Assembly: GCA_026989995.1 (NCBI GenBank) | Contig: JALSIO010000077.1 | Location: 1 to 5,796, forward strand | DNA length: 5,796 nucleotides | Direction of reading: 5' to 3' | Source: Myxococcales bacterium | Lineage (GTDB): Bacteria; Myxococcota_A; UBA9160; JALSIO01 | Shown here: in pieces, positions 1 through 5,796 of the stretch | Numbering within the stretch: position 1 is the first letter of the stretch | Layout of the letters: each line of letters starts with the position of its first letter | Notes under the pieces: generated by a model | The model's database searches: none | Told to the model about the DNA's origin: nothing | What the model saw: the letters and a program-made list of their open reading frames with translations, nothing else | Made by a program: the position numbers and the translations under genes

Positions 1-464
1 CAAGGGATGGCCAGGTCCGGGTCGTCCCAGGCAATGGTGATCTCGTCGTCCGGGTCGTAGGGGGCGCTGCACTTGTACTCGACGTGGGCCGGGCCCTCCA
101 CGGCACAGAATCCGTGCGCGAAGCCCACCGGCACGAAGAGCTGCCGGTGCGAGTCGCCGTCGAGCCAGACGGCGACGTGGTGCCCGAAGGTCGGCGAGCC
201 CCGGCGGATGTCGACGCAGACGTCGAAGATCCGGCCGCTGGCGCAGCGCACCAGCTTGGCCTGGGGGCGTTGCACCTGCGCGTGGAGCCCGCGGACCACG
301 CCGGCCGCGGAGCAGGAGTGGTTGTCCTGCACGAAGGACTCGCCGATCCCGAGGCTCCGGTAGCGCTCCTGGTGCCAGGTCTCGAGGAAGAAGCCCCGCG
401 CATCGCGGTGGACGTGCGGCTCCACCAGGAGCACGCCGGGGAGCTCCATCGGGTGCACCCTCAT
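1..464 (-). CDS. rfbC: dTDP-4-dehydrorhamnose 3,5-epimerase, C-terminus cut by window edge
   Basis: RfbC/RmlC epimerises C3 and C5 of dTDP-4-keto-6-deoxyglucose, the third step of cytosolic dTDP-L-rhamnose synthesis. The visible 154 residues (family total about 180) read as a cupin-fold RmlC: GFFLETW near 24-30, FVQDNHS 44-50, VVRGLH 56-61 with the presumed catalytic base His61, PQAKLVR 67-73, [15 protein letters not shown] 80-94, [13 protein letters not shown] 107-119, EYK with Tyr130 (presumed general acid), Tyr136, and WDDPDLAI 146-153. The usual aromatic after the catalytic His (RGLHYQ or RGLHFQ) is Ala62. The start ATG at 462-464 overlaps the rfbA stop as ATGA, with GAGG five bases upstream, indicating translational coupling. 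A second ATG at 447-449 has GAGGG eight bases upstream and is a fair alternative, five residues shorter. The identification is from motif recall and is firm; the C-terminus lies outside the window. Confidence 0.95.
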   Translation of the reverse strand, partial: MRVHPMELPGVLLVEPHVHRDARGFFLETWHQERYRSLGIGESFVQDNHSCSAAGVVRGLHAQVQRPQAKLVRCASGRIFDVCVDIRRGSPTFGHHVAVWLDGDSHRQLFVPVGFAHGFCAVEGPAHVEYKCSAPYDPDDEITIAWDDPDLAIP

Positions 465-1357
465 GCCGGCCTCGGGCGGGCCATCCCCGGGGGCTCCTCG
501 GCCACCCGTTCGAGGTAGGCCGCGAGCTCGGCGTTCTGCTGCGCCGCGGCGAGTCGCCGCAGCTCGTCCCGGGAGACGAAGCCCATCCGGTAGGCGATCT
601 CCTCGAGACAGGCGACCTTGAGCCCCTGCCGCTCCTGGATCGTGTGGATGAAAAGCGACGCCTGCAGCAGGGCCTCGTGGGTTCCGGTGTCGAGCCAGGC
701 GATGCCGCGCCCGAGCAGCTCCACGTGGAGCTCGCCCCGCTCGAGGTAGCTCCGGTTGAGGTCCGTGATCTCGAGCTCGCCGCGGGCCGAAGGGGTGAGC
801 CCTTCGGCGATCTCCACCGCCCGGGCGTCGTAGAAGTAGAGCCCCGTGACCGCGAGGCTCGAGGGCGGTGGGGAGGGCTTCTCGAGCAGCTCCGCCACCC
901 GCCCGCGGTCGTCGAGGCGGACCACCCCGTATCGTTCCGGGTCCCGCACCGTGTAGGCGAAGATGGTGGCCCCGGCGGACCGGCGGGCCGCCCGGGCGAG
1001 TACCTCGGGAAGGCCGTGCCCGTAGAAGACGTTGTCCCCGAGGATCAGCGCCACCCGGCCGTCCCCGATGAACTCGCGGCCGATGAGCAGCGCCTGGGCG
1101 ATGCCCTCGGGCCGCGGCTGCTCGGCGTAGTGGAGCCGGAGACCGAGGCTTCGGCCGTCGCCGAGCAGCGCCCGGTAGGCAGGCAGATCCCGGGGCGTCG
1201 AGATGAGCAGGATCTCGCGGATTCCCGCCAGCATCAGGGTGGAGAGGGGATAGTACACCATCGGCTTGTCGTGCACGGGCAGGAGCTGCTTGCTCACCAC
1301 CCGCGTGACCGGGTCGAGGCGGGTTCCACAGCCCCCCGCCAGCACGATTCCCCTCAT
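461..1357 (-). CDS. rfbA: glucose-1-phosphate thymidylyltransferase
   Basis: RfbA/RmlA joins dTTP and glucose-1-phosphate to give dTDP-glucose and pyrophosphate, the first and feedback-regulated step of dTDP-L-rhamnose synthesis. The 298 residues match the family's usual length of about 290. The nucleotide-binding signature is at 8-14 (GGCGTRL, with Cys where Ser is common), followed by SKQLLPV 22-28 and [10 protein letters not shown] 30-39. GDNVFYGH 107-114 holds the Mg ligand Asp108, DPERYGVV is at 139-146, EKP 159-161, TGLYFYD 171-177, GELEITDLN 193-201, and WLDTGTH 221-227 holds the second metal ligand Asp223. The start ATG (1355-1357) has GGAGG six bases upstream. It overlaps rfbC by four bases and starts 92 bases after top6A. 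The short Pro/Arg tail (289-298) is not conserved in the family. The gene probably belongs to a rhamnose or O-antigen operon rather than to the topoisomerase unit. Confidence 0.97.
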   Translation of the reverse strand: MRGIVLAGGCGTRLDPVTRVVSKQLLPVHDKPMVYYPLSTLMLAGIREILLISTPRDLPAYRALLGDGRSLGLRLHYAEQPRPEGIAQALLIGREFIGDGRVALILGDNVFYGHGLPEVLARAARRSAGATIFAYTVRDPERYGVVRLDDRGRVAELLEKPSPPPSSLAVTGLYFYDARAVEIAEGLTPSARGELEITDLNRSYLERGELHVELLGRGIAWLDTGTHEALLQASLFIHTIQERQGLKVACLEEIAYRMGFVSRDELRRLAAAQQNAELAAYLERVAEEPPGMARPRPA

Positions 1358-1363
1358 CGACGG

Positions 1364-1368
1364 CCTCC
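1364..1368 (-). promoter_or_regulatory. Shine-Dalgarno site of rfbA
   Basis: GGAGG on the minus strand, six bases before the rfbA ATG. It supports that ATG as the start and suggests rfbA is translated independently of top6A. I saw no convincing -35/-10 pair in the gap from 1358 to 1449. Confidence 0.7.
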
Positions 1369-1425
1369 ACCCCGTCCAGCCCCGCTCCCGTTCCTAGCGC
1401 AACCGCGTCGCAGCCTCCGCCCCCG

Positions 1426-1444
1426 CGCGGCCGAGGGGGCCGCG
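1426..1444 (-). terminator. GC-rich hairpin just after top6A, possible terminator
   Basis: Seven-base perfect arms, CGCGGCC and GGCCGCG, flank a five-base loop and begin five bases beyond the top6A stop codon. The position suits a transcript end between the topoisomerase genes and rfbA. No U-tract follows on the minus strand, so it is not a canonical intrinsic terminator. It may be a 3'-end stabilising stem, part of a Rho-dependent site, or a chance pairing in GC-rich DNA. Confidence 0.35.
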
Positions 1445-1449
1445 GCGGT

Positions 1450-2799
1450 TCAGGGGAGAAAACGCTCGGGGTGGGCCAGCTTCGCCGGAAGGTACTCCTC
1501 CATCACGTAGTTGAGGCCCCACTTGGCCAGCGCCTGCTGTTCGGCACGCACCCCCATGCGCAGGAGCTTCGAGAGCGCCGCCTGCCAGGCCTTCTGGCTC
1601 TTGAAGAAGGGATCGTTCTTGAGGGCGTCGCGCGCGCGCTTGATGTCCACCTCCTGCAGGGGATGGGTGGGCAGGTCGTAGTCCTCGATGTCCTGGGGGG
1701 TCACCCCGAGGAAGCGCGCGCCCGGCACGCAGAAGAATTGCGAGAGATGGGCCGCATTCCCCGAGCCGACCTTGAGGGTCCGGTAGATGTTGGAGATCCC
1801 GTAGGGATCGCAGTCGACGAAGGCGTAGACGGGAAGTCCGCACTCGTCGTGGAGCTTGCGGACGAATCGCCGCGTGGCCCGGGTGGGCACCCCCGCCATG
1901 GAGACGAGAATGCAGTTCGCGGTCTCCCAGAAGCGGTGGCTCTGCAGCCGCTGGAACATGCCGCCGGTCTCGATCACCAGCACGAAGTCCGCCGTGGTCT
2001 CGAAGGAGAGGTGCTCCACGGTGGAGGGAATGGAGTAGGCCCCGGATCCGAAACGCGTGCAGTCGATGCGGATCACCTCGCCCGTCTCGAGATCGGGATC
2101 GAGGACCACGAGGGGGCCGCTCACGGCCCCGCCGTGCTCGTCGGGCACGAAGCGGAGCTGTTCGCGGGAGACGCCACGGACCGAGAAGAGCGCCTCGATG
2201 TCGTCCATCACCGCGTCCGACTCGCTCTGCTCCTCGAATCGGGCATCGCCCCAGTTCTTGCTCTGGTAGTAGGCATCCCGTTTGGTGGCGAAATCGCGGG
2301 TCTGCACGAGCTCCTTCGACAGCCCCATCATGCGGAGCGTCTGGGCGAAGCCCTTGACCGTGTTGACGCTCAGCGTGCGCACCTTCTTCTGGCGGCCGAT
2401 CTCGAAGTAGCCGGTCCGGGGCGAGTAGCTCACGTTGCGGAGCGAGCGGACGGGAAAGGCCATGTCGGGCCGGCGATGCCGGAGGATGGAACGGTGCACC
2501 CCCTCCGCGGCGTCGCGGATGAGCTTGAGCGTGAGGTCGTCGAGGGCGTCGTTGCGCTTGCGGAGCTCCTCCTCACTGCGGGGCGCGGAGCCCCGCTTGC
2601 GGCGCGCCCCCGTGGCCCTCCGGGACCGCGCGCCGGCGGCAGGGGGAGCGGCCGACCGGCTGCCGTCCTCGGTGCCGCTTCGGGAGGGCTGCTGGCGTCG
2701 CCCGCCCCCGCCTTCCCGCGCCGTCCCGGAGGGGCCGGCCCCCCGGGCCCGGCGCCCCGTCCGGTCCCCGTCCGCGCCACGCTGTCTGCGAGCGGCCAC
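1450..2799 (-). CDS. top6A: DNA topoisomerase VI subunit A (Spo11-like)
   Basis: This is the DNA-cleaving subunit of a type IIB topoisomerase. In the A2B2 enzyme it makes staggered double-strand breaks through a tyrosyl-DNA link while Top6B closes the ATP gate. The 449-residue product exceeds the usual 360-390. After a basic N-terminal region (1 to about 75) comes the winged-helix CAP domain. RDAYY (174-178) matches the R-D-x-x-Y site of Top6A/Spo11, making Tyr178 the likely nucleophile. The TOPRIM fold shows VIETGGMFQRL (275-285; Glu277 as metal ligand) and DCDPYGISNIY (329-339; Asp329 and Asp331), with Cys330 where Gly is usual. The C-terminal part (about 360-447) fits the family. The start is GTG at 2797-2799, one base after the top6B stop and seven bases after GGAGG, so translation is probably coupled to top6B. 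Family assignment is firm; function in the cell is inferred. All catalytic residues are present, so nothing suggests decay. Confidence 0.96.
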   Translation of the reverse strand: MAARRQRGADGDRTGRRARGAGPSGTAREGGGGRRQQPSRSGTEDGSRSAAPPAAGARSRRATGARRKRGSAPRSEEELRKRNDALDDLTLKLIRDAAEGVHRSILRHRRPDMAFPVRSLRNVSYSPRTGYFEIGRQKKVRTLSVNTVKGFAQTLRMMGLSKELVQTRDFATKRDAYYQSKNWGDARFEEQSESDAVMDDIEALFSVRGVSREQLRFVPDEHGGAVSGPLVVLDPDLETGEVIRIDCTRFGSGAYSIPSTVEHLSFETTADFVLVIETGGMFQRLQSHRFWETANCILVSMAGVPTRATRRFVRKLHDECGLPVYAFVDCDPYGISNIYRTLKVGSGNAAHLSQFFCVPGARFLGVTPQDIEDYDLPTHPLQEVDIKRARDALKNDPFFKSQKAWQAALSKLLRMGVRAEQQALAKWGLNYVMEEYLPAKLAHPERFLP

Positions 2800-2800
2800 C

Positions 2801-4387
2801 TCAGTTCCTCCGGCTTCGCTCGAGCACCTCGGCGAGGGTCGCCGCCACCCGGTCGCGCTCCCCGTCGTCGAGTTCGAGGATCTGCTGCAGCCCGATGGCG
2901 AGCTGCGGAATGTACTTCTCGATGTAGGCCCGCTTCTTGGCCTCGTCTGCCTCGCGCCGTCGGCGGCGGATGTGGGCGGCCACCTTTCGGCCGCATTCCA
3001 TCAGGCCGAGGCGGACCTCCTTCACGATCTCGGGATAGTGCGCGATCGCCTCCTTGCTCTCGGAGGTGAAGGGCACCCACACGCTGGCGATGTGGACCAT
3101 GAGCAGCATCGGCCCCACCGGCAGCGCACCCCGGGGCTGCTGGAGCTGGTACTTGCGCCAGTCCGTGCTGGTCACAGCCCGCGTGATGGCGCAGGCCCCC
3201 TGCTGGTACTGGAGTGGCACCCGGTTGGCGTAGCGGTAGAGGGTGATGGGCTCCTCGGCCGGCAAGCGGCCGCCGTAGGCGAGCCCGACCTCGATCAGGA
3301 AGGGGTTGCCGCGGTACACCGCCGGTCGGCGCGTCACCGCGGCGTAGAAGTCCGCCTCCACCTCCGCCCGGAGCGCGCGGTCGATCAGCGCCTCCCCGAT
3401 GGGCGCGATGCAGTCGGTGGGCGGCCCCATGATCCGCGTCTCGCCGATGGCCCGGTGGATGCGCTCGGCCTCCTCGCGCGTGATCTCCGAGGGACGTCGG
3501 CTCGGTGCCACCCGGGCGCGCTTGCAGATCTCCTCGGCGATGCGGGCGGAGACGCGCGAGAAGTCCCCGGTGAGGCAGCCGCGCAGGTTGCGGGCCCGCG
3601 TATCGCGGAACATCTGCATGAGCACACCGAGCTCGACCCCGTAGGGATGCGGCTTGATCTCGGCCGTGGCCCGGGGGAGCTCCTCGGTCACCCGGGGAAA
3701 GACGTGCTCGGAACCGTGCTCCTCCGCCCGCGGCGGAACGTAGGTGAGCTGGGCGTGGGGGTTGGCCAGGGAGATCTGGCGGATGTAGGCGTCCACGGAG
3801 TGCTGGCCCCCGCGGTAGTTTCCCTCGAGCTCGATCTCCACCCGGGTCCCGTGCGCCACCGGCCAGTCGACGCGCTCGTCGCGCCGAACGCGCGGTTCGT
3901 TGCGCCGGGTGTCGATGACCAGCTCCATCTGGTGGGCGGGCTTGCGGGGGCCCGTCCGCGTGGTGATCACGACGGGCTTGCCGGTGGTCAGAAGCCCGTA
4001 CATCCCCGCCGCGCTGATCCCGATCCCCTGCTGTCCCCGGCTCTGGCGGAGGCGGTGGAACTTCGACCCGTAGAGCAGCCGGCCGAAGATCTTGGGGACC
4101 TGGGCGCGCACGATGCCGGGGCCGTTGTCCTCGACGGCGACGCGAAAGCGGGTCTCGTCGAGCTGGCGGATCTCCACGCGGATCTCGGGAAGGATCCCCG
4201 CCTCTTCGCAGGCATCGAGGGCGTTGTCCACCCCCTCCTTCACGGTGGTCAACAGCGCCTTGGCCGGGTTGTCGAAGCCGAGCAGGTGCCGGTTCTTGGC
4301 GAAGAACTCCGAGACCGAGATGTCGCGCTGCCGGCGGGCGAGCTCCGCGGCGCCCAGCCGGGCGCCGCCCGTCGTCTTTCTGGCCAT
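2801..4387 (-). CDS. top6B: DNA topoisomerase VI subunit B (GHKL ATPase)
   Basis: The ATPase subunit of topoisomerase VI dimerises on ATP binding to capture and pass a DNA segment through the break made by Top6A. The 528 residues match the compact archaeal form (about 530). After the family's N-terminal ISVSEFFAKNRHLLGF (23-38) come the Bergerat motifs: KEGVDNALDAC 50-60 (Glu51, Asn55), EDNGPGI 86-92 (Asp87), GSKF 107-110 and RGQQGIGISAAG 117-128. A helix-two-turn-helix segment follows about residues 230-310, then the transducer domain with DWRKYQL 409-415 and PFTSESKEAIA 439-449, where Lys445 is the expected switch lysine reaching the ATP phosphates. A basic helix (RRRRRE, 474-479) precedes the C-terminus. 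The frame stays open to a TTG at 4436-4438 (17 more residues). I chose ATG 4385-4387 because it matches the usual family N-terminus, has GGGGGA nine bases upstream, and the TTG sits at the base of a hairpin. Confidence 0.96.
   Translation of the reverse strand: MARKTTGGARLGAAELARRQRDISVSEFFAKNRHLLGFDNPAKALLTTVKEGVDNALDACEEAGILPEIRVEIRQLDETRFRVAVEDNGPGIVRAQVPKIFGRLLYGSKFHRLRQSRGQQGIGISAAGMYGLLTTGKPVVITTRTGPRKPAHQMELVIDTRRNEPRVRRDERVDWPVAHGTRVEIELEGNYRGGQHSVDAYIRQISLANPHAQLTYVPPRAEEHGSEHVFPRVTEELPRATAEIKPHPYGVELGVLMQMFRDTRARNLRGCLTGDFSRVSARIAEEICKRARVAPSRRPSEITREEAERIHRAIGETRIMGPPTDCIAPIGEALIDRALRAEVEADFYAAVTRRPAVYRGNPFLIEVGLAYGGRLPAEEPITLYRYANRVPLQYQQGACAITRAVTSTDWRKYQLQQPRGALPVGPMLLMVHIASVWVPFTSESKEAIAHYPEIVKEVRLGLMECGRKVAAHIRRRRREADEAKKRAYIEKYIPQLAIGLQQILELDDGERDRVAATLAEVLERSRRN
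2807..2811 (-). promoter_or_regulatory. Shine-Dalgarno site of top6A inside the end of top6B
   Basis: GGAGG lies in the last codons of top6B, seven bases before the GTG start of top6A. It decides this non-ATG start and therefore the inclusion of the long basic N-terminal extension. Its place across the end of top6B fits translational coupling that would keep A and B subunits near equal amounts. Confidence 0.8.
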
Positions 4388-4412
4388 CGAAGGGCGTCCC
4401 CCCGGCCGAAGG

Positions 4413-4438
4413 TTGACCAGCGCGGGCGCGCCGGTCAA
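4413..4438 (-). promoter_or_regulatory. Near-perfect inverted repeat / RNA hairpin in the top6B leader
   Basis: Minus-strand arms UUGACC-G-GCGC and GCGC-U-GGUCAA enclose the tetraloop GCCC, giving 11 pairs that include one G-U wobble. In plus-strand RNA the same position would be an A-C mismatch, so the stem is complete only in the top6B transcript. It ends 25 bases before the preferred top6B ATG and close to its ribosome binding site. It could be an attenuator or mRNA-stability element, or at DNA level an operator. Function is inferred only. Confidence 0.5.
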
Positions 4439-4441
4439 TCG

Positions 4442-4466
4442 GGCCGGCCTCGGAGGAGGGCCGGCC
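4442..4466 (-). repeat. Repeated GGCCGGCC pair able to form an 8-bp hairpin
   Basis: The self-complementary octamer GGCCGGCC occurs at 4442-4449 and 4459-4466, as part of an 11-base direct repeat (GGGCCGGCCTC). The copies can pair as an 8-bp stem around a 9-base loop. It starts immediately after the TGA of the small gene at 4467-4814 and is followed three bases later by the second hairpin in the top6B leader. A terminator or partial attenuator after the small gene is possible, but no U-tract follows. Confidence 0.45.
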
Positions 4467-4814
4467 TCAGGCGGGGGTGCGCTGCCGGGCGGCCACGGGT
4501 TCGAGGGCGGCGGCGAGCTCCGCCTCGCGGCCCCGGAAATTGCCGATCAGTCGGACGCGGCCGGCCCGGACCAGCTCGATCACGGTGGCGACCACCTCGG
4601 CGTCGCTTCGGGTCACCGCGCAGAGGACGCCGACCAGCTCGAGGAGGGTGGTCTCGAGCACGGCTCCCGGCGGGGTCCCGGACGGCTCGGACCGGATGGG
4701 GGTGGGTTCGCCGCCGCTCTCGGGCCGCACCGCAGCACCTCCCGGGGAACGGGAGAGCACGAAGCGTGCCGAGATCCGCTCCCGCGCCCGGCGGAGCGAA
4801 ACGGGCCATTTCAT
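4467..4814 (-). CDS. Small unrecognised protein with winged-helix-like C-terminal half
   Basis: I do not recognise this 115-residue protein. Residues 1-20 are basic (MKWPVSLRRARERISARFVL), and 21-52 are rich in Pro, Gly, Ser and Glu and probably unstructured. Residues 53-95 look folded: an amphipathic helix (TLLELVGVLCAVT), a turn, a second helix (SDAEVVATVIELVRAGR) and a strand (VRLIGNF). That order resembles the recognition helix and first wing strand of a winged helix, though it is short. There is no signal peptide or membrane segment. ATG 4812-4814 has a perfect AAGGAGG 12 bases upstream, a little far. The gene runs in the same direction as top6B, 79 bases before its ATG, so a shared transcript and a role as regulator or partner of topo VI are possible but unproven. 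A competing frame, 4435-4809, is Arg/Pro-rich with no fold-like pattern and was not preferred. Confidence 0.7.
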   Translation of the reverse strand: MKWPVSLRRARERISARFVLSRSPGGAAVRPESGGEPTPIRSEPSGTPPGAVLETTLLELVGVLCAVTRSDAEVVATVIELVRAGRVRLIGNFRGREAELAAALEPVAARQRTPA

Positions 4815-4856
4815 GGGGTCCTGGTGCCTCCTTCGGGGGCGGCGGTGTCGCGGTCC

Positions 4857-4880
4857 GTCACCCCGTCGGCAGGGGGTGAC
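4857..4880. promoter_or_regulatory. Perfect 8-bp inverted repeat, possible operator
   Basis: GTCACCCC-N8-GGGGTGAC lies in the gap between comM and the small gene, 42 bases before the small gene's ATG. Arm length and a 16-base centre-to-centre distance suit a dimeric regulator binding site. A transcript hairpin is also possible, but no U-run follows on either strand. No clear -35/-10 promoter could be placed around it. Confidence 0.4.
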
Positions 4881-4979
4881 AATCTGCGGACGCCCTGCCT
4901 CGTCGGACGCAGCGCATCGGCGGCGGATTCGACGTGCCGGGGGTCCCCGCCGTCGTGGCCCTCCCCCGGGCCCGCCGCG

Positions 4980-5796
4980 TCACACGCTTTCGGACACCGC
5001 AGCCGGCCCGGCGGTGCCCCCGCGGTACCGGAGGGCCTCGGCGAGGGCGGCCGCATCCACCACCTCGCTCCCCTCGAGGTCCGCCACGGTCCGGGCGACG
5101 CGAAGTACCCGGTAGGCTCCCCGGGCGGAAAGCCCGAGCCGGTCCACGGCGGCGCCGAGGAGCCGAAGGGCCTCCCGGGTCGGACGGGCGAGCTCCTCCA
5201 GGAGCTGTTCCGGGAGCTCGGCGTTCACCGAGAGGCGGTGCGGCCGGAGCCGTCGTGCCTGCCGCCGCCGGGCGGCGGCCACCATGCGGCGGGCCTCGGC
5301 GCTCGAGGGGCCTGCGGCCGGGACGGCGAGGTCCCGCCAGGGCACCTCGCCCACCCCCACGTGGAGATCGATCCGGTCGAGCAGGGGGCCGGAGACGCGG
5401 CGCGCGTACCGGGCCACGGCACCCTCGTCGCAGCGGCAGTCTCGCCGCGCGCTGCCCCACCACCCGCACGGGCAGGGGTTGGAGGCGGTCACGAGCTGGA
5501 ACCGGGCCGGGAAGGTGGCCGTCTCCTGGGCGCGGGCGAGCACCACGCGTCCGGTCTCGAGGACCTCCCGCAGGCCCTCGAGGGCACGTCGCTGGAACTC
5601 CGGCAGCTCGTCGAGGAACAGGACACCCCGGTGGGCGAGGGAGACCTCCCCCGGCCGGGGAGGACGCCCGCCGCCCAGGAGACCGGCCGGGCTCGCGGTG
5701 TGGTGGGGGGTCCGAAACGGGCGCGTGAGGGGCGCGGGCGCCGGCGGCAGCAGCCCCGCGGCGCCGTGGATCCGCGCGACCTCGAGGGCTTCCTCC
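4980..5796 (-). CDS. comM: ComM/YifB family AAA+ Mg-chelatase-like ATPase, N-terminus outside window
   Basis: ComM is a hexameric AAA+ branch-migration helicase that extends strand exchange during natural transformation in studied gammaproteobacteria; its role is less clear in other bacteria. The visible 271 residues are the C-terminal half of a protein of about 500. The frame is open to the window edge, so the ORF does not start at the internal GTG at 5546. Reading from 5795 down, EEALEVARIHGAAGLL is followed by the family motif PFRTPHHTAS, GEVSLAHRGVLFLDELPEF with the Walker B acids DE, and a cysteine cluster NPCPCGWW...CRC (CxC-x9-CxC) as in many ComM proteins. Then come SGPLLDRIDLHV and the Mg_chelatase_C helices ending ALAEALRYR. 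The Walker A motif would lie upstream, out of view. The stop is at 4980-4982, 165 bases before the next gene, so a shared transcript with the small gene and top6BA is possible but not shown. Confidence 0.95.
   Translation of the reverse strand, partial: EEALEVARIHGAAGLLPPAPAPLTRPFRTPHHTASPAGLLGGGRPPRPGEVSLAHRGVLFLDELPEFQRRALEGLREVLETGRVVLARAQETATFPARFQLVTASNPCPCGWWGSARRDCRCDEGAVARYARRVSGPLLDRIDLHVGVGEVPWRDLAVPAAGPSSAEARRMVAAARRRQARRLRPHRLSVNAELPEQLLEELARPTREALRLLGAAVDRLGLSARGAYRVLRVARTVADLEGSEVVDAAALAEALRYRGGTAGPAAVSESV

Noticed and set aside
84..518. A 144-codon plus-strand frame at the left end.
   Set aside because: It is antisense to rfbC and the end of rfbA, both clearly identified, and its product is a typical Glu/Val/His/Ala-rich shadow.
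4388..4438. TTG start adding 17 residues to Top6B.
   Set aside because: The added residues do not resemble the family N-terminus, and the TTG is the first triplet of the hairpin. ATG 4385-4387 fits the family start better.
4435..4809. A 124-codon minus-strand frame overlapping the small gene.
   Set aside because: Its product is mostly Arg, Pro and Gly with no helix-like pattern, while the 4467-4814 frame shows regular hydrophobic spacing and a perfect Shine-Dalgarno upstream.
2435..4879. An 814-codon open frame on the plus strand across top6B and top6A, and a 532-codon one at 1471-3069.
   Set aside because: They are mirror frames of GC-rich coding DNA: rich in His, Gly, Arg, Asp and Val, with no recognisable domain, and they lie opposite genes whose catalytic motifs are certain.
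4930..4955. Imperfect hairpin (CGACG ... CGTCG with GGGG/CCCC inside) 25-50 bases after the comM stop, considered as a terminator.
   Set aside because: The inner arms leave almost no loop, the outer arms are only five pairs, and no U-tract follows. It is easily produced by composition.
4811..5056. An 81-codon minus-strand frame through the gap between comM and the small gene, ending in an ATGA overlap.
   Set aside because: It begins inside comM in another frame and is a low-complexity Pro/Gly/Arg product. The overlap with the small gene's ATG looks accidental.

Overview
The window is very GC-rich (about 70% by eye) and every supported gene lies on the minus strand. It reads, in transcription order: 3' part of comM (4980-5796), a small unrecognised gene (4467-4814), top6B (2801-4387), top6A (1450-2799), rfbA (461-1357) and the 5' part of rfbC (1-464). 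A ComM-type Mg-chelatase AAA+ protein, purine-rich Shine-Dalgarno sites and dTDP-rhamnose genes point to a bacterium. The lineage cannot be fixed from this window.

The centre is an apparently complete type IIB DNA topoisomerase, topoisomerase VI. The ATPase subunit Top6B comes first and the DNA-cleaving subunit Top6A follows after one base, with Top6A's ribosome binding site inside the last codons of top6B. All core catalytic motifs are readable in both subunits. Topo VI is typical of archaea and plants and only sporadic in bacteria, so this is the most notable content. Top6A carries a basic, low-complexity N-terminal extension of about 75 residues. The leader of top6B holds two consecutive GC-rich hairpins; one has a G-U pair that forms only in the minus-strand transcript.

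Upstream, a 115-codon gene with a winged-helix-like C-terminal half shares the direction and close spacing of top6BA. Before it lies a 165-base gap after comM, containing a perfect 8-bp inverted repeat that could be an operator. Downstream, a 92-base gap with a GC-rich hairpin separates top6A from rfbA and rfbC, which overlap by ATGA and encode two enzymes of dTDP-L-rhamnose synthesis. These look like a separate cell-surface polysaccharide operon continuing beyond the window. No tRNA, rRNA, CRISPR array, insertion sequence or clear transfer signature was seen.
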